Shown here one piece after another: positions 1 to 9,262 of a DNA stretch of 64,000 nucleotides (its first letter is position 1; the number at the start of each line of letters is the position of its first letter). Origin of the DNA: Mesorhizobium shangrilense (GTDB lineage Bacteria > Pseudomonadota > Alphaproteobacteria > Rhizobiales > Rhizobiaceae); NCBI RefSeq assembly GCF_040537815.1, contig NZ_JBEWSZ010000001.1:3038001-3102000 (forward strand). Direction: 5' to 3'. Under the pieces are notes generated by a model, which was given only the letters and a program-made list of their open reading frames with translations, had not been told where the DNA came from and searched no databases. The position numbers and the translations under genes were made by a program.

Positions 1-1
1 T

Positions 2-79
2 TCATTCATCACTGGCGAAGTGTTGCGCGTCGATGGCGGCATGATGGCTCGCATCGGCGGCTCCCCCAAGAAGGAATAG
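2..79 (+). CDS. Short-chain dehydrogenase/reductase, C-terminal end (partial)
   Basis: Only the last 25 codons are in the window. The frame reads [11 protein letters not shown] and then a short tail ending at TAG 77-79. That motif is the usual C-terminal signature of classical SDR enzymes, where it forms the last beta strand. The next gene starts 4 bp after the stop, so the two are probably co-transcribed in the acid-sugar operon. The substrate cannot be inferred from this fragment; the neighbouring dehydratase makes a sugar or sugar-acid dehydrogenase likely. Confidence 0.8.
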   Translation, partial: SFITGEVLRVDGGMMARIGGSPKKE

Positions 80-83
80 ATCG

Positions 84-1334
84 TTGCCCATTGTCGATCT
101 TCGCGCCACCACCATCACCGTTCCGCTCGAGGCGCCGCTCCGGCATTCGATGGGTGCGCATTGGGGCCGGTTTGTTCGCACGATCGTCGAGGTCATCGAC
201 GACCAAGGCCGTTCCGGATTCGGCGAGATGGGCGGCGGTGGAGAGTCGGCAGAAAATGCGGTTCGCAGTCTTCTGCCCTATCTCAAAGGCCATGACCCAT
301 TGCAGCTGGAGCAGCTGCGCTGGAAAATCATGAACCCGACGGCGAGTCTCTACAACAATCGCGTTCAAGTTCACGCGGCGTTGGAAATGGCTTGTCTTGA
401 CCTTGCGGGCAAGACGCTCGGCGTGAGGGCCTGCGACCTGTTGGGCGGAGCTGTCAGGGAGCGCATCCCCTTCGCCTCTTACTTGTTCTACCGCTACGCT
501 GATCAGGTGACAGGCACCGGCGGGGAGACGACCGCTGACGACATGGTGGCGCACGCACGCGATCTTAAGGCCAAATATGGCTTCAAGACGCATAAGCTGA
601 AAGGCGGACATTTCGCGCCCGACCACGATGTTGACGTCTTGCACGCGCTGGGTGCTGCCTTTCCCTGCGACGGGCTTCGCCTTGACCCAAATGGCGCCTG
701 GAGCGTTGAACAGGCGATCCGCGTCGGACACGCCATCGAGCGCCTGAACAACGAATATTTCGAAGACCCGACCTGGGGTTTGGAAGGGATGCGCCGCGTT
801 CGCCAGTTCGTCCGAATTCCCACCGCAACGAACACAGTCGTTGTCAATTTCGAGCAACTGGCGCAATCCATCCGCCATGACCTTGTCGACGTCATTCTGC
901 TCGACACAACTTTCTGGGGCGGTCTTCGGCAAGCCTACAAGGCCGGCACCGTGTTGGAGACATTCCAGTACGGCGCATCGGTTCACAGCTCCGGCGAACT
1001 TGGCGTTCAACTAGCCTCCATGCTGCATCTTGGTGCGGCTTTGCCGAACCTCTCTTTTGCAGCCGATGCGCATTACCATCACTTGACGGACGACATTATC
1101 GTCGGCGGCAAGATGACCTACCGCGACGGTATGATTGACGTGCCCAAAGGCCCCGGCCTTGGCGTCGAAGTCGATCGCGAGAAACTCGCCTGCTATGCCG
1201 AACTCTTCAAGGAGCTTGGCGGGTACGCCTATGATCGCGATCCGGGCCGGCCGGGCTGGTATTCAACCCTACCGGAATTCCGCTTCGCTGATCCCGCTCT
1301 CAAACAGGCGCCCATGGGCGGGCCGAGCCGATAA
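84..1334 (+). CDS. Enolase-superfamily acid-sugar dehydratase, glucarate dehydratase-like
   Basis: 416 aa if started at TTG 84, which lies 8 bp after an AAGGA ribosome binding site at 71-75. It is a full-length muconate-lactonizing/mandelate-racemase fold protein. Visible catalytic residues are the KLK pair (Lys171, Lys173), metal ligands Asp201 (LRLDPNG), Glu227 (YFEDP) and Asn250 (TATN), and His301 (ASVHSSGE). An Asn as third metal ligand in a TATN motif and a His general base match the glucarate dehydratase subgroup rather than mandelate racemase. It should dehydrate a hexarate or similar acid sugar to a 2-keto-3-deoxy acid in the cytoplasm. It is followed 2 bp later by the ATPase gene of a sugar importer, which probably supplies the substrate. 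The exact substrate is not determined. Confidence 0.85.
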   Translation: MPIVDLRATTITVPLEAPLRHSMGAHWGRFVRTIVEVIDDQGRSGFGEMGGGGESAENAVRSLLPYLKGHDPLQLEQLRWKIMNPTASLYNNRVQVHAALEMACLDLAGKTLGVRACDLLGGAVRERIPFASYLFYRYADQVTGTGGETTADDMVAHARDLKAKYGFKTHKLKGGHFAPDHDVDVLHALGAAFPCDGLRLDPNGAWSVEQAIRVGHAIERLNNEYFEDPTWGLEGMRRVRQFVRIPTATNTVVVNFEQLAQSIRHDLVDVILLDTTFWGGLRQAYKAGTVLETFQYGASVHSSGELGVQLASMLHLGAALPNLSFAADAHYHHLTDDIIVGGKMTYRDGMIDVPKGPGLGVEVDREKLACYAELFKELGGYAYDRDPGRPGWYSTLPEFRFADPALKQAPMGGPSR

Positions 1335-1336
1335 TC

Positions 1337-2437
1337 ATGGCCGAGGTCAAGCTCAGAGACATTGTCAAAGTATACGGGCGGCACGTCAGCGTCAGAGGGA
1401 TCGACCTCGAAATCGCAGACCGGGAGTTTGTCGTCTTTGTCGGGCCGTCCGGCTGCGGCAAGTCCACAACGCTACGCATGATCGCAGGACTGGAAACCAT
1501 TTCGCACGGCGAACTGACCATCGGCGGCACAGTCATGAACGATGTGCCCTCGCGCCAACGCGGCGTCGCCATGGTCTTTCAGTCCTATGCGCTTTATCCG
1601 CATATGAATGTTCGGCAAAACATGTCATTCGGCCTCAGGCTTGCGAGATTGTCGAAGGACGAGATTGCCCGGCGGGTCGCCAAGGCTGTCGACGTTCTAG
1701 AGCTTGGGCCCTATCTCGACCGGCGCCCTTCGCAGCTTTCGGGCGGCCAGCGCCAGCGCGTAGCGATGGGCCGCGCAATCGTGCGGGAGCCGCAGGTCTT
1801 TTTGTTCGACGAGCCCCTGTCAAACCTTGACGCAAAATTGCGCAACCAGATGCGCATCGAAATTAAGCGCCTTCAGCGCGCACTCAATGTGACAACCATC
1901 TATGTCACGCATGATCAGGTTGAGGCTATGACTCTGGCGGATCGCATCGTCGTCATGAAAGACGGTGCGATCGCCCAGACCGGAACGCCGACGGAAATCT
2001 TCGAAAACCCCGCCGACCAGTTCGTTGCGAGTTTCATCGGCGCTCCCGCAATGAATTTCTTTTCGGGCGAGCTCGTGCCTGCCGATGGCGGCCTGGCGTT
2101 TTCAGGGGGCAGCTTCACACTGCCAGTCGTCGCCTCCAGTTTCAAGAATCTGGCCGCTGGGCAGCGTGTGATCGGTGGTCTTCGACCGGAAGACATCGTC
2201 CCTGTCGGGCATGGCATGCCGCCGCAAAACGCATTGCCCCTTCAAGGCGAAGTGGTCCTGTCCGAAATGCTTGGTAACGAGACCCAACTGCTGATGCGCG
2301 TAGGGTCAGCGGAGGCGAGTGTTCGGATGCAGCAGCCTCGGCCGGTCGTCATTGGCGAACGTCTCGCGATTTCAATCAACATCGACAGGTTTCATCTCTT
2401 CGATCCAGCAAACGGCAAATCTTTGAGAGCGCGCTGA
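1337..2437 (+). CDS. Sugar ABC transporter ATP-binding protein (UgpC/MsmK/MalK type)
   Basis: 366 aa, the usual size for MalK-like ATPases with a C-terminal TOBE/OB regulatory region. Walker A is GPSGCGKST (about residues 36-44), the signature is LSGGQRQRVAMGRA and Walker B is VFLFDEPLSNLD, followed by the switch His in YVTHDQVEAM. The C-terminal part from about residue 240 contains GLRPEDI, typical of the TOBE segment. It energises import through the two permeases at 3797-5644. The upstream ribosome binding site is weak and the gap to the preceding stop is 2 bp, suggesting translational coupling. Confidence 0.93.
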   Translation: MAEVKLRDIVKVYGRHVSVRGIDLEIADREFVVFVGPSGCGKSTTLRMIAGLETISHGELTIGGTVMNDVPSRQRGVAMVFQSYALYPHMNVRQNMSFGLRLARLSKDEIARRVAKAVDVLELGPYLDRRPSQLSGGQRQRVAMGRAIVREPQVFLFDEPLSNLDAKLRNQMRIEIKRLQRALNVTTIYVTHDQVEAMTLADRIVVMKDGAIAQTGTPTEIFENPADQFVASFIGAPAMNFFSGELVPADGGLAFSGGSFTLPVVASSFKNLAAGQRVIGGLRPEDIVPVGHGMPPQNALPLQGEVVLSEMLGNETQLLMRVGSAEASVRMQQPRPVVIGERLAISINIDRFHLFDPANGKSLRAR

Positions 2438-2500
2438 TCGAGACAAGGACGCGCAAATCCTGCGTGAGGCAATTACACGTATCTAACCCAGGAGGAAGCA

Positions 2501-3739
2501 ATGCTAGGCAAAAAATGGCTTCGAATACCGGTGGCTGGACTCGCGATCCTGACGTCAACCGCCGTATATGCGCAGAGCGTTCAGCTCTTTCACGACAAGG
2601 GCTTCTGGTCCGACCAGCTCAAGCAAGTTGGCGTGGCCGCCAAGGCGAAGACTGGCGTCGAAATCGTCGAGACGCCCTATGCCCCGGCCGAGCAATATAA
2701 AGCCTTCATCCAGTCCTCGATCTCCGCAGGCAATACGCCGGACATGTTCACGTGGTGGACTGGCAAGACGTTCAAGGATCTTGTCGACACCGAACAAATC
2801 GCGCCACTTGACGATGTCTGGGACAAGCTCATTGCCAGCGGCCAGTATGATCCCTCGATCCGTGATCTCTTCAAGGTCGGCGATCACGCTTATGGCGTGC
2901 CGCTGGAACTGGCGCGCTGGGTCGTGCTTTACAACAAGAAGATGTTCAAGGATGCCGGCATTTCCGAGCCGAAGACCTGGGCTGACCTGATAGCTGACGC
3001 CGACAAACTGAAGGCTGCTGGCCATACGCCGTTCAATATCACGGTGCAGGAAGGCTGGCGCGGCTTCATCTGGTTTGAAGAGCTGATGATCCGCACCAAC
3101 CCGGCAGCTTACAAGGGCCTGCACAACGGTACGGTCGCTTATGACAGTCCCGAAGTGCGCAAGGTTTTTCAACTCTGGTCCGACATGTATGCCAAGGGCT
3201 ATTTTGTCGATCCGCGCTCACAGGAAGAGGCGCAGGATTTTGCCCGCGGCAAGGCCGCCATGTATCTCACAGGCGAATGGGCGGAAGGCATTGTCGACAA
3301 GGCAGGACTGAAGCCCGATTCCGATTTTGGCGCGTTCATCATGCCCAATGTCGATCCGAGCCTGCCGTCCGCAGTCATCGTCGAGGCTAGCCCTATCGTT
3401 GTCTCCAACACGGGCAAGGCCAAGAAGGACGTGCTGACCGCCCTCGACTTCTTTGTCTCGAAAGACGGTGCGAATTCCTGGGGCAAGGCGTCCGGCAATT
3501 ACCTTGGCAACCTCAAGGCCGATGCGCCCAATCCGCTGGTGGCCAAAGTCACCGCGGACATGGGTTCAGCCCACACGCAACTGATGGATCGTTGGTGGGA
3601 AGCGGTCCCCCCCGACCTGCAGGGGGAACTCGTCGCTTTGCTGAACGGGTTCATGCTCGACCCTACAATGAAGAACGCAGATACAGTGATGACCAAGATG
3701 CAGGCGCTCAACGCCGCCTATTGGGCCAAGAACAAGTAA
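2501..3739 (+). CDS. Sugar ABC transporter periplasmic binding protein (family 1)
   Basis: 412 aa, starting at an ATG 7 bp after a strong AGGAGG ribosome binding site. A Sec signal peptide is evident: a lysine/arginine start, a hydrophobic core, and likely cleavage after AYA near residue 24. The mature region has the MalE/UgpB-type layout, with motifs such as GNTPDMFTWW and AAMYLTGEWAEG. It captures the solute in the periplasm and delivers it to the permeases encoded downstream. The neighbouring dehydratase suggests an acid sugar or a glycoside of one, but this is inference. A perfect 11 bp hairpin follows the stop codon. Confidence 0.92.
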   Translation: MLGKKWLRIPVAGLAILTSTAVYAQSVQLFHDKGFWSDQLKQVGVAAKAKTGVEIVETPYAPAEQYKAFIQSSISAGNTPDMFTWWTGKTFKDLVDTEQIAPLDDVWDKLIASGQYDPSIRDLFKVGDHAYGVPLELARWVVLYNKKMFKDAGISEPKTWADLIADADKLKAAGHTPFNITVQEGWRGFIWFEELMIRTNPAAYKGLHNGTVAYDSPEVRKVFQLWSDMYAKGYFVDPRSQEEAQDFARGKAAMYLTGEWAEGIVDKAGLKPDSDFGAFIMPNVDPSLPSAVIVEASPIVVSNTGKAKKDVLTALDFFVSKDGANSWGKASGNYLGNLKADAPNPLVAKVTADMGSAHTQLMDRWWEAVPPDLQGELVALLNGFMLDPTMKNADTVMTKMQALNAAYWAKNK

Positions 3740-3747
3740 CCCCTCGA

Positions 3748-3774
3748 GCAGACGGCGCTCCGCGCGCCGTCTGC
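3748..3774 (+). terminator. Intercistronic hairpin after the binding-protein gene
   Basis: Perfect 11 bp inverted repeat (GCAGACGGCGC / GCGCCGTCTGC) around a 5-base loop, 9 bp after the binding-protein stop codon and before the first permease gene. No T tract follows, so it is more likely an mRNA-stabilising or attenuating stem-loop than a full terminator. Such stems commonly allow more binding protein than permease to be made from one transcript. Confidence 0.7.
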
Positions 3775-3796
3775 CTCTCTTCCGGCGGAACTGGCC

Positions 3797-4753
3797 ATGA
3801 GCGCCTCGATACAAGAACGCGACAACGAACTGCTGGCCCGCATTGGCTTCAACGAAGTTGCGGCTCGCGAAAGGCGGGCGAAGCGCCGCAATCTATGGAC
3901 GGCGCTGGCTTTCATGGCTCCTGCGATTGCGCTTGTGTGTGGACTTTTGCTCTACCCGGTGGCCTTCAACGTTTATCTCAGTCTCACCAACTGGCGGAAG
4001 TTCAAGGGCTTTGACGAATTTGTCGGCCTGGACAACTATCGCGAACTTTTTTCCCAGGACAACTTTCTCGAGGCTTCGGGCAATACAATCCTCTGGGTCG
4101 TCGCGTCGCTGGTCTTCCCCGTCGTCATCGGGCTCGGCATCGCCATCCTCATGCGCGGCGTGAAATTCGAAGGCCTGTTCAAGAATATCATTTTCTTGCC
4201 GCGCATCCTTGCGCCCACCGCCGTCGGCGTCATCTGGTTTTTCGTCTATTCGCCCAACGGACTTCTCAACCGGCTGCTCTCACTTGGCGCTGGCAAACCA
4301 ATAACCAAGGGCTGGCTTTACGAAGACAATTCGGTCACGCCGGCTATCATCGCCACGCATGTCTGGCAGAACGTCGGCCTGGTGATGGTACTGCTGCTTC
4401 TCGGCCTCGCTGCCATCCCCAAGGATCCGATAGAAGCCGCGCAGATGGATGGCGCGACCCCCCGGCAAACCTTCATGCACGTCATTTTGCCGTTGCTGAT
4501 GCCGACGCTCGTCGTCGTCGCTATCCTGTCAGTGCTCGCCGGGTTCACCACCTTCGATCTTCTGTGGGTCATGGGGTCGAGCTACCCAGGCCAGCGCACT
4601 CTGTCGCTGGTCGTCTACATGTATTTCGAGGCTTTCCAGAAGGGTTCGTGGGCTTTTGGCGGGGCGATAGCGGTCGTCATTGGCCTTATCGTGCTCGGCG
4701 TCACATGGGTCCAGACCGTGTTGCAATCTCGTGCTGAAAAAATGACGCATTAG
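3797..4753 (+). CDS. Sugar ABC transporter permease (MalF/UgpA type)
   Basis: 318 aa integral membrane protein with about six transmembrane segments; the first follows the charged N-terminus at about residue 35. The coupling-loop (EAA) motif that contacts the ATPase is visible as EAAQMDGATPRQTFMHVILP near residue 217. It pairs with the next gene to form the translocation channel, powered by the ATPase encoded at 1337. The start is ATG 3797 after a modest GGCGGAA ribosome binding site. Confidence 0.92.
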   Translation: MSASIQERDNELLARIGFNEVAARERRAKRRNLWTALAFMAPAIALVCGLLLYPVAFNVYLSLTNWRKFKGFDEFVGLDNYRELFSQDNFLEASGNTILWVVASLVFPVVIGLGIAILMRGVKFEGLFKNIIFLPRILAPTAVGVIWFFVYSPNGLLNRLLSLGAGKPITKGWLYEDNSVTPAIIATHVWQNVGLVMVLLLLGLAAIPKDPIEAAQMDGATPRQTFMHVILPLLMPTLVVVAILSVLAGFTTFDLLWVMGSSYPGQRTLSLVVYMYFEAFQKGSWAFGGAIAVVIGLIVLGVTWVQTVLQSRAEKMTH

Positions 4754-4762
4754 GACGTGACC

Positions 4763-5644
4763 ATGGCGGTAAATCTTGATGCGCTCGATTTTGAGGCGAT
4801 CACCCGACGCGAAGCGAATAGGTCGCGCGGGAACCTGATCGTCTTCACCGTCTCTGCGTTGGTGACGCTGATCTGGCTGGTGCCATTCTATTATCTCCTG
4901 GTCTCCGTGTTCAAATCGACGGCGGAGTATGGCTCGGGAAACCCGCTCAGCCTGCCCCATTCCATTGCGCCTTTCGCGGATAACGTCGTCAAAGTATGGA
5001 CGGACGCCAAGCTCGGGGCCGGCATGTTCAATTCGGCAACTTATGGCTTGATTGGGGCCAGCGTCGCTGTCTTTGTCGCCGCTATGGCCGCTTTCGGCCT
5101 GACCCGGTTTGATTTCTCGGGCAAGATGTTCTGGTTCATGCTGATTTTCGCAGGGACCATCTTTCCATTTCAGATGTATCTCATCCCCTTGTTCTTTACC
5201 TTCCAGAAGGTCGGCATCCTCAACACCCGCTTTGGAATGATTTTGTTCTACACAGCGATCTGCATTCCGTTTCCCGTGCTCGTGCTGAAGAACTTCATGT
5301 CGCAACTGAACAAGGAGATGGACGAAGCTGCGCGCATGGACGGAGCAAGCGATCTCAGGGTTTTCCTGTCGATCGTGCTGCCAAACTGCCGCGGCACCAT
5401 GCTGGCGCTGTTCCTGCTGCAATTCACGTGGATATGGAACGATCTGCTGTTTTCAACGGTGCTGGGCAACACGCCGGAAATTCGGTCGGTCATGAATGCG
5501 CTTCAGGTTTTTCAGGGAAGCTACAGCTCATCGGGACCGAACATCGTCCTGACCGGCAGCCTTCTTGCGTCGATTCCATCTGTGTTACTCTTTGCGACGC
5601 TTCGCAAGCACTTCATGGCTGGCCTGAGCATATCGACACACTGA
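4763..5644 (+). CDS. Sugar ABC transporter permease (MalG/UgpE type)
   Basis: 293 aa from ATG 4763, chosen because AGGA at 4752-4755 lies 7 bp upstream; a GTG at 4757 is in frame but too close to it. About six transmembrane segments, with the EAA coupling loop DEAARMDGASDLRVFLSIVLP near residue 193. It is the second half of the channel, and its start lies 9 bp after the stop of the first permease. The stop is followed within 15 bp by the regulator gene. Confidence 0.92.
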   Translation: MAVNLDALDFEAITRREANRSRGNLIVFTVSALVTLIWLVPFYYLLVSVFKSTAEYGSGNPLSLPHSIAPFADNVVKVWTDAKLGAGMFNSATYGLIGASVAVFVAAMAAFGLTRFDFSGKMFWFMLIFAGTIFPFQMYLIPLFFTFQKVGILNTRFGMILFYTAICIPFPVLVLKNFMSQLNKEMDEAARMDGASDLRVFLSIVLPNCRGTMLALFLLQFTWIWNDLLFSTVLGNTPEIRSVMNALQVFQGSYSSSGPNIVLTGSLLASIPSVLLFATLRKHFMAGLSISTH

Positions 5645-5658
5645 GAGAGGCCGTGACC

Positions 5659-6432
5659 GTGACCAAAATGAGCAAGACCGCACCGTTGTCGCCGGCGTTC
5701 CTGAACAAGAGCGACGCCTTCACGAAGACCTCGGGCGTGGCTGCGGCCCAGCAGGTTTTTTCAATGCTTCTCAACAACATTCTCACTTTCAAATTGAAGC
5801 CTTACGATGAACTGTCCGAGGCGCGACTCTCCGAACAGCTTGGCGTCAGCCGCACGCCGGTCCGAGAGGCGCTGGCGCGCCTTGCGTCGTTGCAGCTTGT
5901 CGATATTTTCCCACAGCGCGGCACCGTGATCGCGCCGTTACGCGCTCATGATCTGCTGCGCTCCCAGTTCTTGCGCGAATCCCTGGAACTCGGCCTCTTG
6001 CGCCGGGCGATCCGTTCTCCGGAGCGTCCGTGGCTTGTTGAAACGCTGCGTGGGGAACTCACCTTACAGTCCACTCTGGCGACCTTGCGCGACGAGCAGA
6101 GGTTCTACGTTTCCGATGAACTTTTCCATCGTCAGATCGCGTCGAGCGCCGGGTTGCCGGACATCTGGAAGGATATTTCAGATGCCAAGCTTCACATGGA
6201 CCGATTCAGACATCTCATGCTGGCGTCGGTAGAAACCTTGCCGGTCATCGTCGATCAGCACAAAGCGATCGTTGACGCCATCGAAAGAGGGGATGTCACC
6301 GGCGCGCAAGACGCGATGAAAAAACACCTCCGGCGCATATTCGCGTTTCTCGACGCCGCCTTCGCCGCTCATCCCGAATATTTTGAACGGTCCGGTCCAG
6401 CCCTCTCGCAATCGATGACTCTCGATGACTGA
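5659..6432 (+). CDS. GntR-family transcriptional regulator with FCD domain (FadR subfamily)
   Basis: 257 aa from GTG 5659, 8 bp after GAGAGG; GTG 5653 and ATG 5668 are alternatives. The N-terminal winged helix shows the GntR recognition segment LSEQLGVSRTPVREALARL, followed by an all-helical FCD ligand domain to the C-terminus. FCD regulators of this type usually bind a sugar acid or its keto-deoxy product and release the operator. As last gene of the acid-sugar operon it probably controls that operon. Its last ~80 codons are duplicated at 29271-29509. Confidence 0.9.
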   Translation: MTKMSKTAPLSPAFLNKSDAFTKTSGVAAAQQVFSMLLNNILTFKLKPYDELSEARLSEQLGVSRTPVREALARLASLQLVDIFPQRGTVIAPLRAHDLLRSQFLRESLELGLLRRAIRSPERPWLVETLRGELTLQSTLATLRDEQRFYVSDELFHRQIASSAGLPDIWKDISDAKLHMDRFRHLMLASVETLPVIVDQHKAIVDAIERGDVTGAQDAMKKHLRRIFAFLDAAFAAHPEYFERSGPALSQSMTLDD

Positions 6433-6436
6433 TCCG
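6196..6436 (+). repeat. Direct repeat copy A (3' end of gntR)
   Basis: This segment, the end of the GntR/FCD gene plus a few bases past its stop, recurs in the same orientation at 29271-29509. By eye there are about 20 substitutions and one 2-base gap over ~240 bp, roughly 91% identity, and most changes are synonymous. The two copies bracket the whole 6942-28905 minus-strand block. Confidence 0.9.
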
Positions 6437-6941
6437 ATCCTGGAAAACGGCAGGAGACCCTGGTGTTACGCAATCGGCCCGATCTTGGTCGGCGAACCTA
6501 ATGTCTACGAAAGGCCCGTCATCTGACAGACGGCAGGTCGCGGAAACACTGGTGATGATCCTCGCAGTATAGGTTAATGCCACCCAGTCAAACGGCGTCC
6601 CAAGACACCTGCCGGCGACTCCATCGCAGGAACGCAAATGGAAGAGAAGAAGAACTTTCGTGCGCGGATTTTGCACGAAATGTCCAGTAACTATCTGATT
6701 TTGTTAATCTATATTCCTTGGATGGTAGTGGCCCAGCGGGTTCTGCCGGTGTTCGTTGTGAAAGTTTTTCGCTGTGTTGCGGAACTGATGCGCGCGCAGA
6801 ATTGGCATCGTGAGCTCAAGGAATTCGAACGCATCACCCTTTCGAGGTCACGGCAACAGTTTGGCTCCGAGAAACCTGAGCCGTGCCAGCGGCCATGCCG
6901 CCCGGAGCTATCCGTATACCGCTGGATTCAATTTCCAAGCC
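6433..6941. other. Intergenic region between converging gntR and aldehyde dehydrogenase genes
   Basis: No recognisable gene. An open frame at 6638-6952 (+) encodes a 104-residue peptide, but it shows no domain I recognise, lacks a clear ribosome binding site and overlaps the end of the aldehyde dehydrogenase gene. An 8 bp hairpin (TTTCGTGC / GCACGAAA) lies at 6656-6680. The stretch from about 6690 is locally AT-richer than its neighbours. It may be a scar of whatever event placed the minus-strand block here. Confidence 0.5.
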
Positions 6942-8429
6942 TCAGCTCGTGAGCCCACCAAAACATAAGTATTTCAGCTCCAGGTAGTCATCGATGCCAT
7001 ATTTCGAACCTTCCCGGCCGAATCCTGACTGCTTGATACCCCCGAACGGCGCGACCTCAGTTGAGATCAGGCCGGTGTTGATGCCGACCATGCCATACTC
7101 CAAAGCCTCTGCAACGGCCCACACACGGCCCATATCCTTGGCGTAGAAATAGGCCGCAAGCCCGAATTCGGTGTCATTTGCCATCTCGATGACGTCCTCG
7201 ACAGTGTCGAAGCGGAACAGGGGCGCAAGCGGCCCGAACGTTTCTTCGCGGGCCACTGCCATCTTGGACGTGACTCCGGTCAGGACGGTCGGCCAGATGA
7301 AATTGCCGCCGAGAGGATGGTCTGGCCCACCCGCCACAATGCTGGCGCCCTGGGACACGGCATTTTCGATGTGACGCTTGACCTTGGCCACGGCGCGGTC
7401 ATCAACTAGCGGGCCGATCTCCGTGCCTTCCGCGAAGCCGTCACCGACTTTGAAGGCTTTAACACGACGGGCAAGTTTCTCCGCAAACTCGTCATAAATG
7501 CCACTCTGCACATACAGGCGGTTGGCGCAGACGCAGGTCTGTCCGGCATTCCGATACTTTGAGACAATAGCTCCCTCGACCGCAGCATTGATGTCGGCAT
7601 CGTCGAACACGATAAACGGCGCGTTGCCGCCCAATTCCATACTGAGCTTCATGACCTGCGCCGACGCTTGCGCCATGAGGGTGCGGCCGACTTCGGTAGA
7701 TCCGGTGAACGTGAGCTTGCGCACCTTTGGGTTCTCGCAAATCTCGTCCCCGAAGTCCGAGCTCCTCGTAATCGGGACGATGCTCAGCAGCCCGGACGGC
7801 ACCCCTGCCCTGTCCGCAAGAACGGCCAGAGCCAAGGCAGAAAGAGGGGTTAGGGCCGCCGGCTTGAAAACGATCGAGCATCCTACCGCCAGCGCCGGAG
7901 CGATCTTGCGCGCCACCATAGCCGAGGGAAAATTCCAGGGTGTAACGGCGCCAACGACCCCGACAGGCTGCTTAATGACAACAATCCGCTTGTCACGGGC
8001 ATGGCCAGGGATTGTGTCGCCATAGACGCGCTTGGCCTCTTCACCGAACCACTCGATGTAGGACGCGCCGTAAAGGATCTCGCCCTTGGACTCGGCAAAC
8101 GGCTTTCCCATTTCAGCAGTCAAGATCGTTGCCAGGTCATCAAGATTGGCGATCGTCAGGTCGTACCAGCGCCGGATGACAGCAGCGCGCTCCTTGCCCG
8201 TGCGGGCAGCCCACTCCTTCTGGGCGACGTAGGCCACGTCGATCGCCTTCGAGATCTCGGCTCGGGTAAAATCGGGCAACGTTGCCAGTACCTCGTTGGT
8301 CGAAGGATTGGTGACGTCAAAGGTCTTTCCGGACTGGGATTGGCCGAGCCATTCTTTGCCGATCAATCCCGCTTCCCGGATCAGATCCTTGTCCTTGATC
8401 TTGTTGAGGAGTGTCGCTGATACGGTCAT
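6942..8429 (-). CDS. NAD(P)-dependent aldehyde dehydrogenase, succinate-semialdehyde dehydrogenase-like
   Basis: 495 aa. Catalytic residues are visible: general base Glu265 in MELGGNAP and nucleophile Cys299 in NAGQTCVCANR. The CxC pair (Cys299, Cys301) and the FTGSTEVG cofactor segment near residue 241 are typical of the GabD/SSADH branch. It should oxidise a semialdehyde (succinate, glutarate or methylmalonate semialdehyde type) to the acid in the cytoplasm. It is the last gene of the minus-strand block, 2 bp after the CitE-like gene. The proposed CoA pathway has no obvious need for it, so its exact role is open. Confidence 0.88.
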   Translation of the reverse strand: MTVSATLLNKIKDKDLIREAGLIGKEWLGQSQSGKTFDVTNPSTNEVLATLPDFTRAEISKAIDVAYVAQKEWAARTGKERAAVIRRWYDLTIANLDDLATILTAEMGKPFAESKGEILYGASYIEWFGEEAKRVYGDTIPGHARDKRIVVIKQPVGVVGAVTPWNFPSAMVARKIAPALAVGCSIVFKPAALTPLSALALAVLADRAGVPSGLLSIVPITRSSDFGDEICENPKVRKLTFTGSTEVGRTLMAQASAQVMKLSMELGGNAPFIVFDDADINAAVEGAIVSKYRNAGQTCVCANRLYVQSGIYDEFAEKLARRVKAFKVGDGFAEGTEIGPLVDDRAVAKVKRHIENAVSQGASIVAGGPDHPLGGNFIWPTVLTGVTSKMAVAREETFGPLAPLFRFDTVEDVIEMANDTEFGLAAYFYAKDMGRVWAVAEALEYGMVGINTGLISTEVAPFGGIKQSGFGREGSKYGIDDYLELKYLCFGGLTS

Positions 8430-8431
8430 GG

Positions 8432-9262
8432 CTAGACACCTTTACTGGATTGCTGGCGGCCCCGCAGGAGGAGCGCCTGGGCCTGGGCGATAATGGGAGC
8501 GTCGATCATCTTGCCGTCGACAAGGCGCGCCGCGCCATCCTGGGCTGCGTCGACGACACGTTGCGCCCAGCCCAACTGCTCTGCACTCGGCTGGAACGCT
8601 GAGATGATATGCGACGTTTGGGCAGGGTGAATACATAGTTTTCCGCCGGCTCCATGGGCCAGCGCTTGCTGGCATTCGGAGAAAAGCTTGGTGGTATCTG
8701 CGACCTCAAAGGACGGGCCATCAAAGGGCAGAGGCTTGCCCGCTGCTCTGCTGGCCACGGCCAGTCGCATCAGGGCATGCGCCTTGAGCGCCTCGGAGGC
8801 GGCCACGCCCAGATCCAAGGCGAAGTCGGCGGGACCGAACGCGAGCCTCACAACATGAGAGTGCCCGGCCAAGGCTGCCGCCGTCTCCAGTCCGCGGGCC
8901 GTCTCGATCAGCGCCAGAATTTCGATGTCCTCACCCAAGGTCTGAACGATCGCGTCAAGTGTCGCGGCGGATTCCGCCTTTGGGAGGCAGATGCGGCGAA
9001 GTCCGAGAGCCCTGACCGCAGCCAGGTCAGCATTGTACCAATTGCTATCTTCGCTGTTCACCCGGATGAAGGTGGGGTTCCGCAATGTCAGAGCGTAATG
9101 AAGGTTCGAGCGGGCCCCGTCTTTGGCGGCGGGCGCGACCGCGTCCTCAAGATCGATGATGACCGCGTCGGCCCCGGATCGGTCGGCCTTTTCGAAGCGC
9201 TCGGGGCGGTCCGCCGGCACAAATAAGGGTGCGACCGGCACATGAGGTTCAGGCGCGGTCAT
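8432..9262 (-). CDS. HpcH/HpaI-family CoA-ester lyase (CitE / citramalyl-CoA or malyl-CoA lyase-like)
   Basis: 276 aa TIM-barrel protein of the CitE-like branch. The N-terminal segment LFVPADRPERFEKA and the acidic metal/substrate motif VIIDLEDAV are characteristic, as is LALIETARGLE further on with its metal-binding Glu. Relatives cleave citramalyl-CoA to acetyl-CoA and pyruvate, or malyl-CoA to acetyl-CoA and glyoxylate. The start overlaps the stop of the MaoC-like gene by 4 bp, so the two are translationally coupled. In this context it is the expected carbon-carbon cleaving last step. Confidence 0.85.
   Translation of the reverse strand: MTAPEPHVPVAPLFVPADRPERFEKADRSGADAVIIDLEDAVAPAAKDGARSNLHYALTLRNPTFIRVNSEDSNWYNADLAAVRALGLRRICLPKAESAATLDAIVQTLGEDIEILALIETARGLETAAALAGHSHVVRLAFGPADFALDLGVAASEALKAHALMRLAVASRAAGKPLPFDGPSFEVADTTKLFSECQQALAHGAGGKLCIHPAQTSHIISAFQPSAEQLGWAQRVVDAAQDGAARLVDGKMIDAPIIAQAQALLLRGRQQSSKGV

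Noticed and set aside
6638..6952. 104-residue open frame on the + strand
   Set aside because: No recognisable domain or ribosome binding site, and it overlaps the end of the aldehyde dehydrogenase gene.
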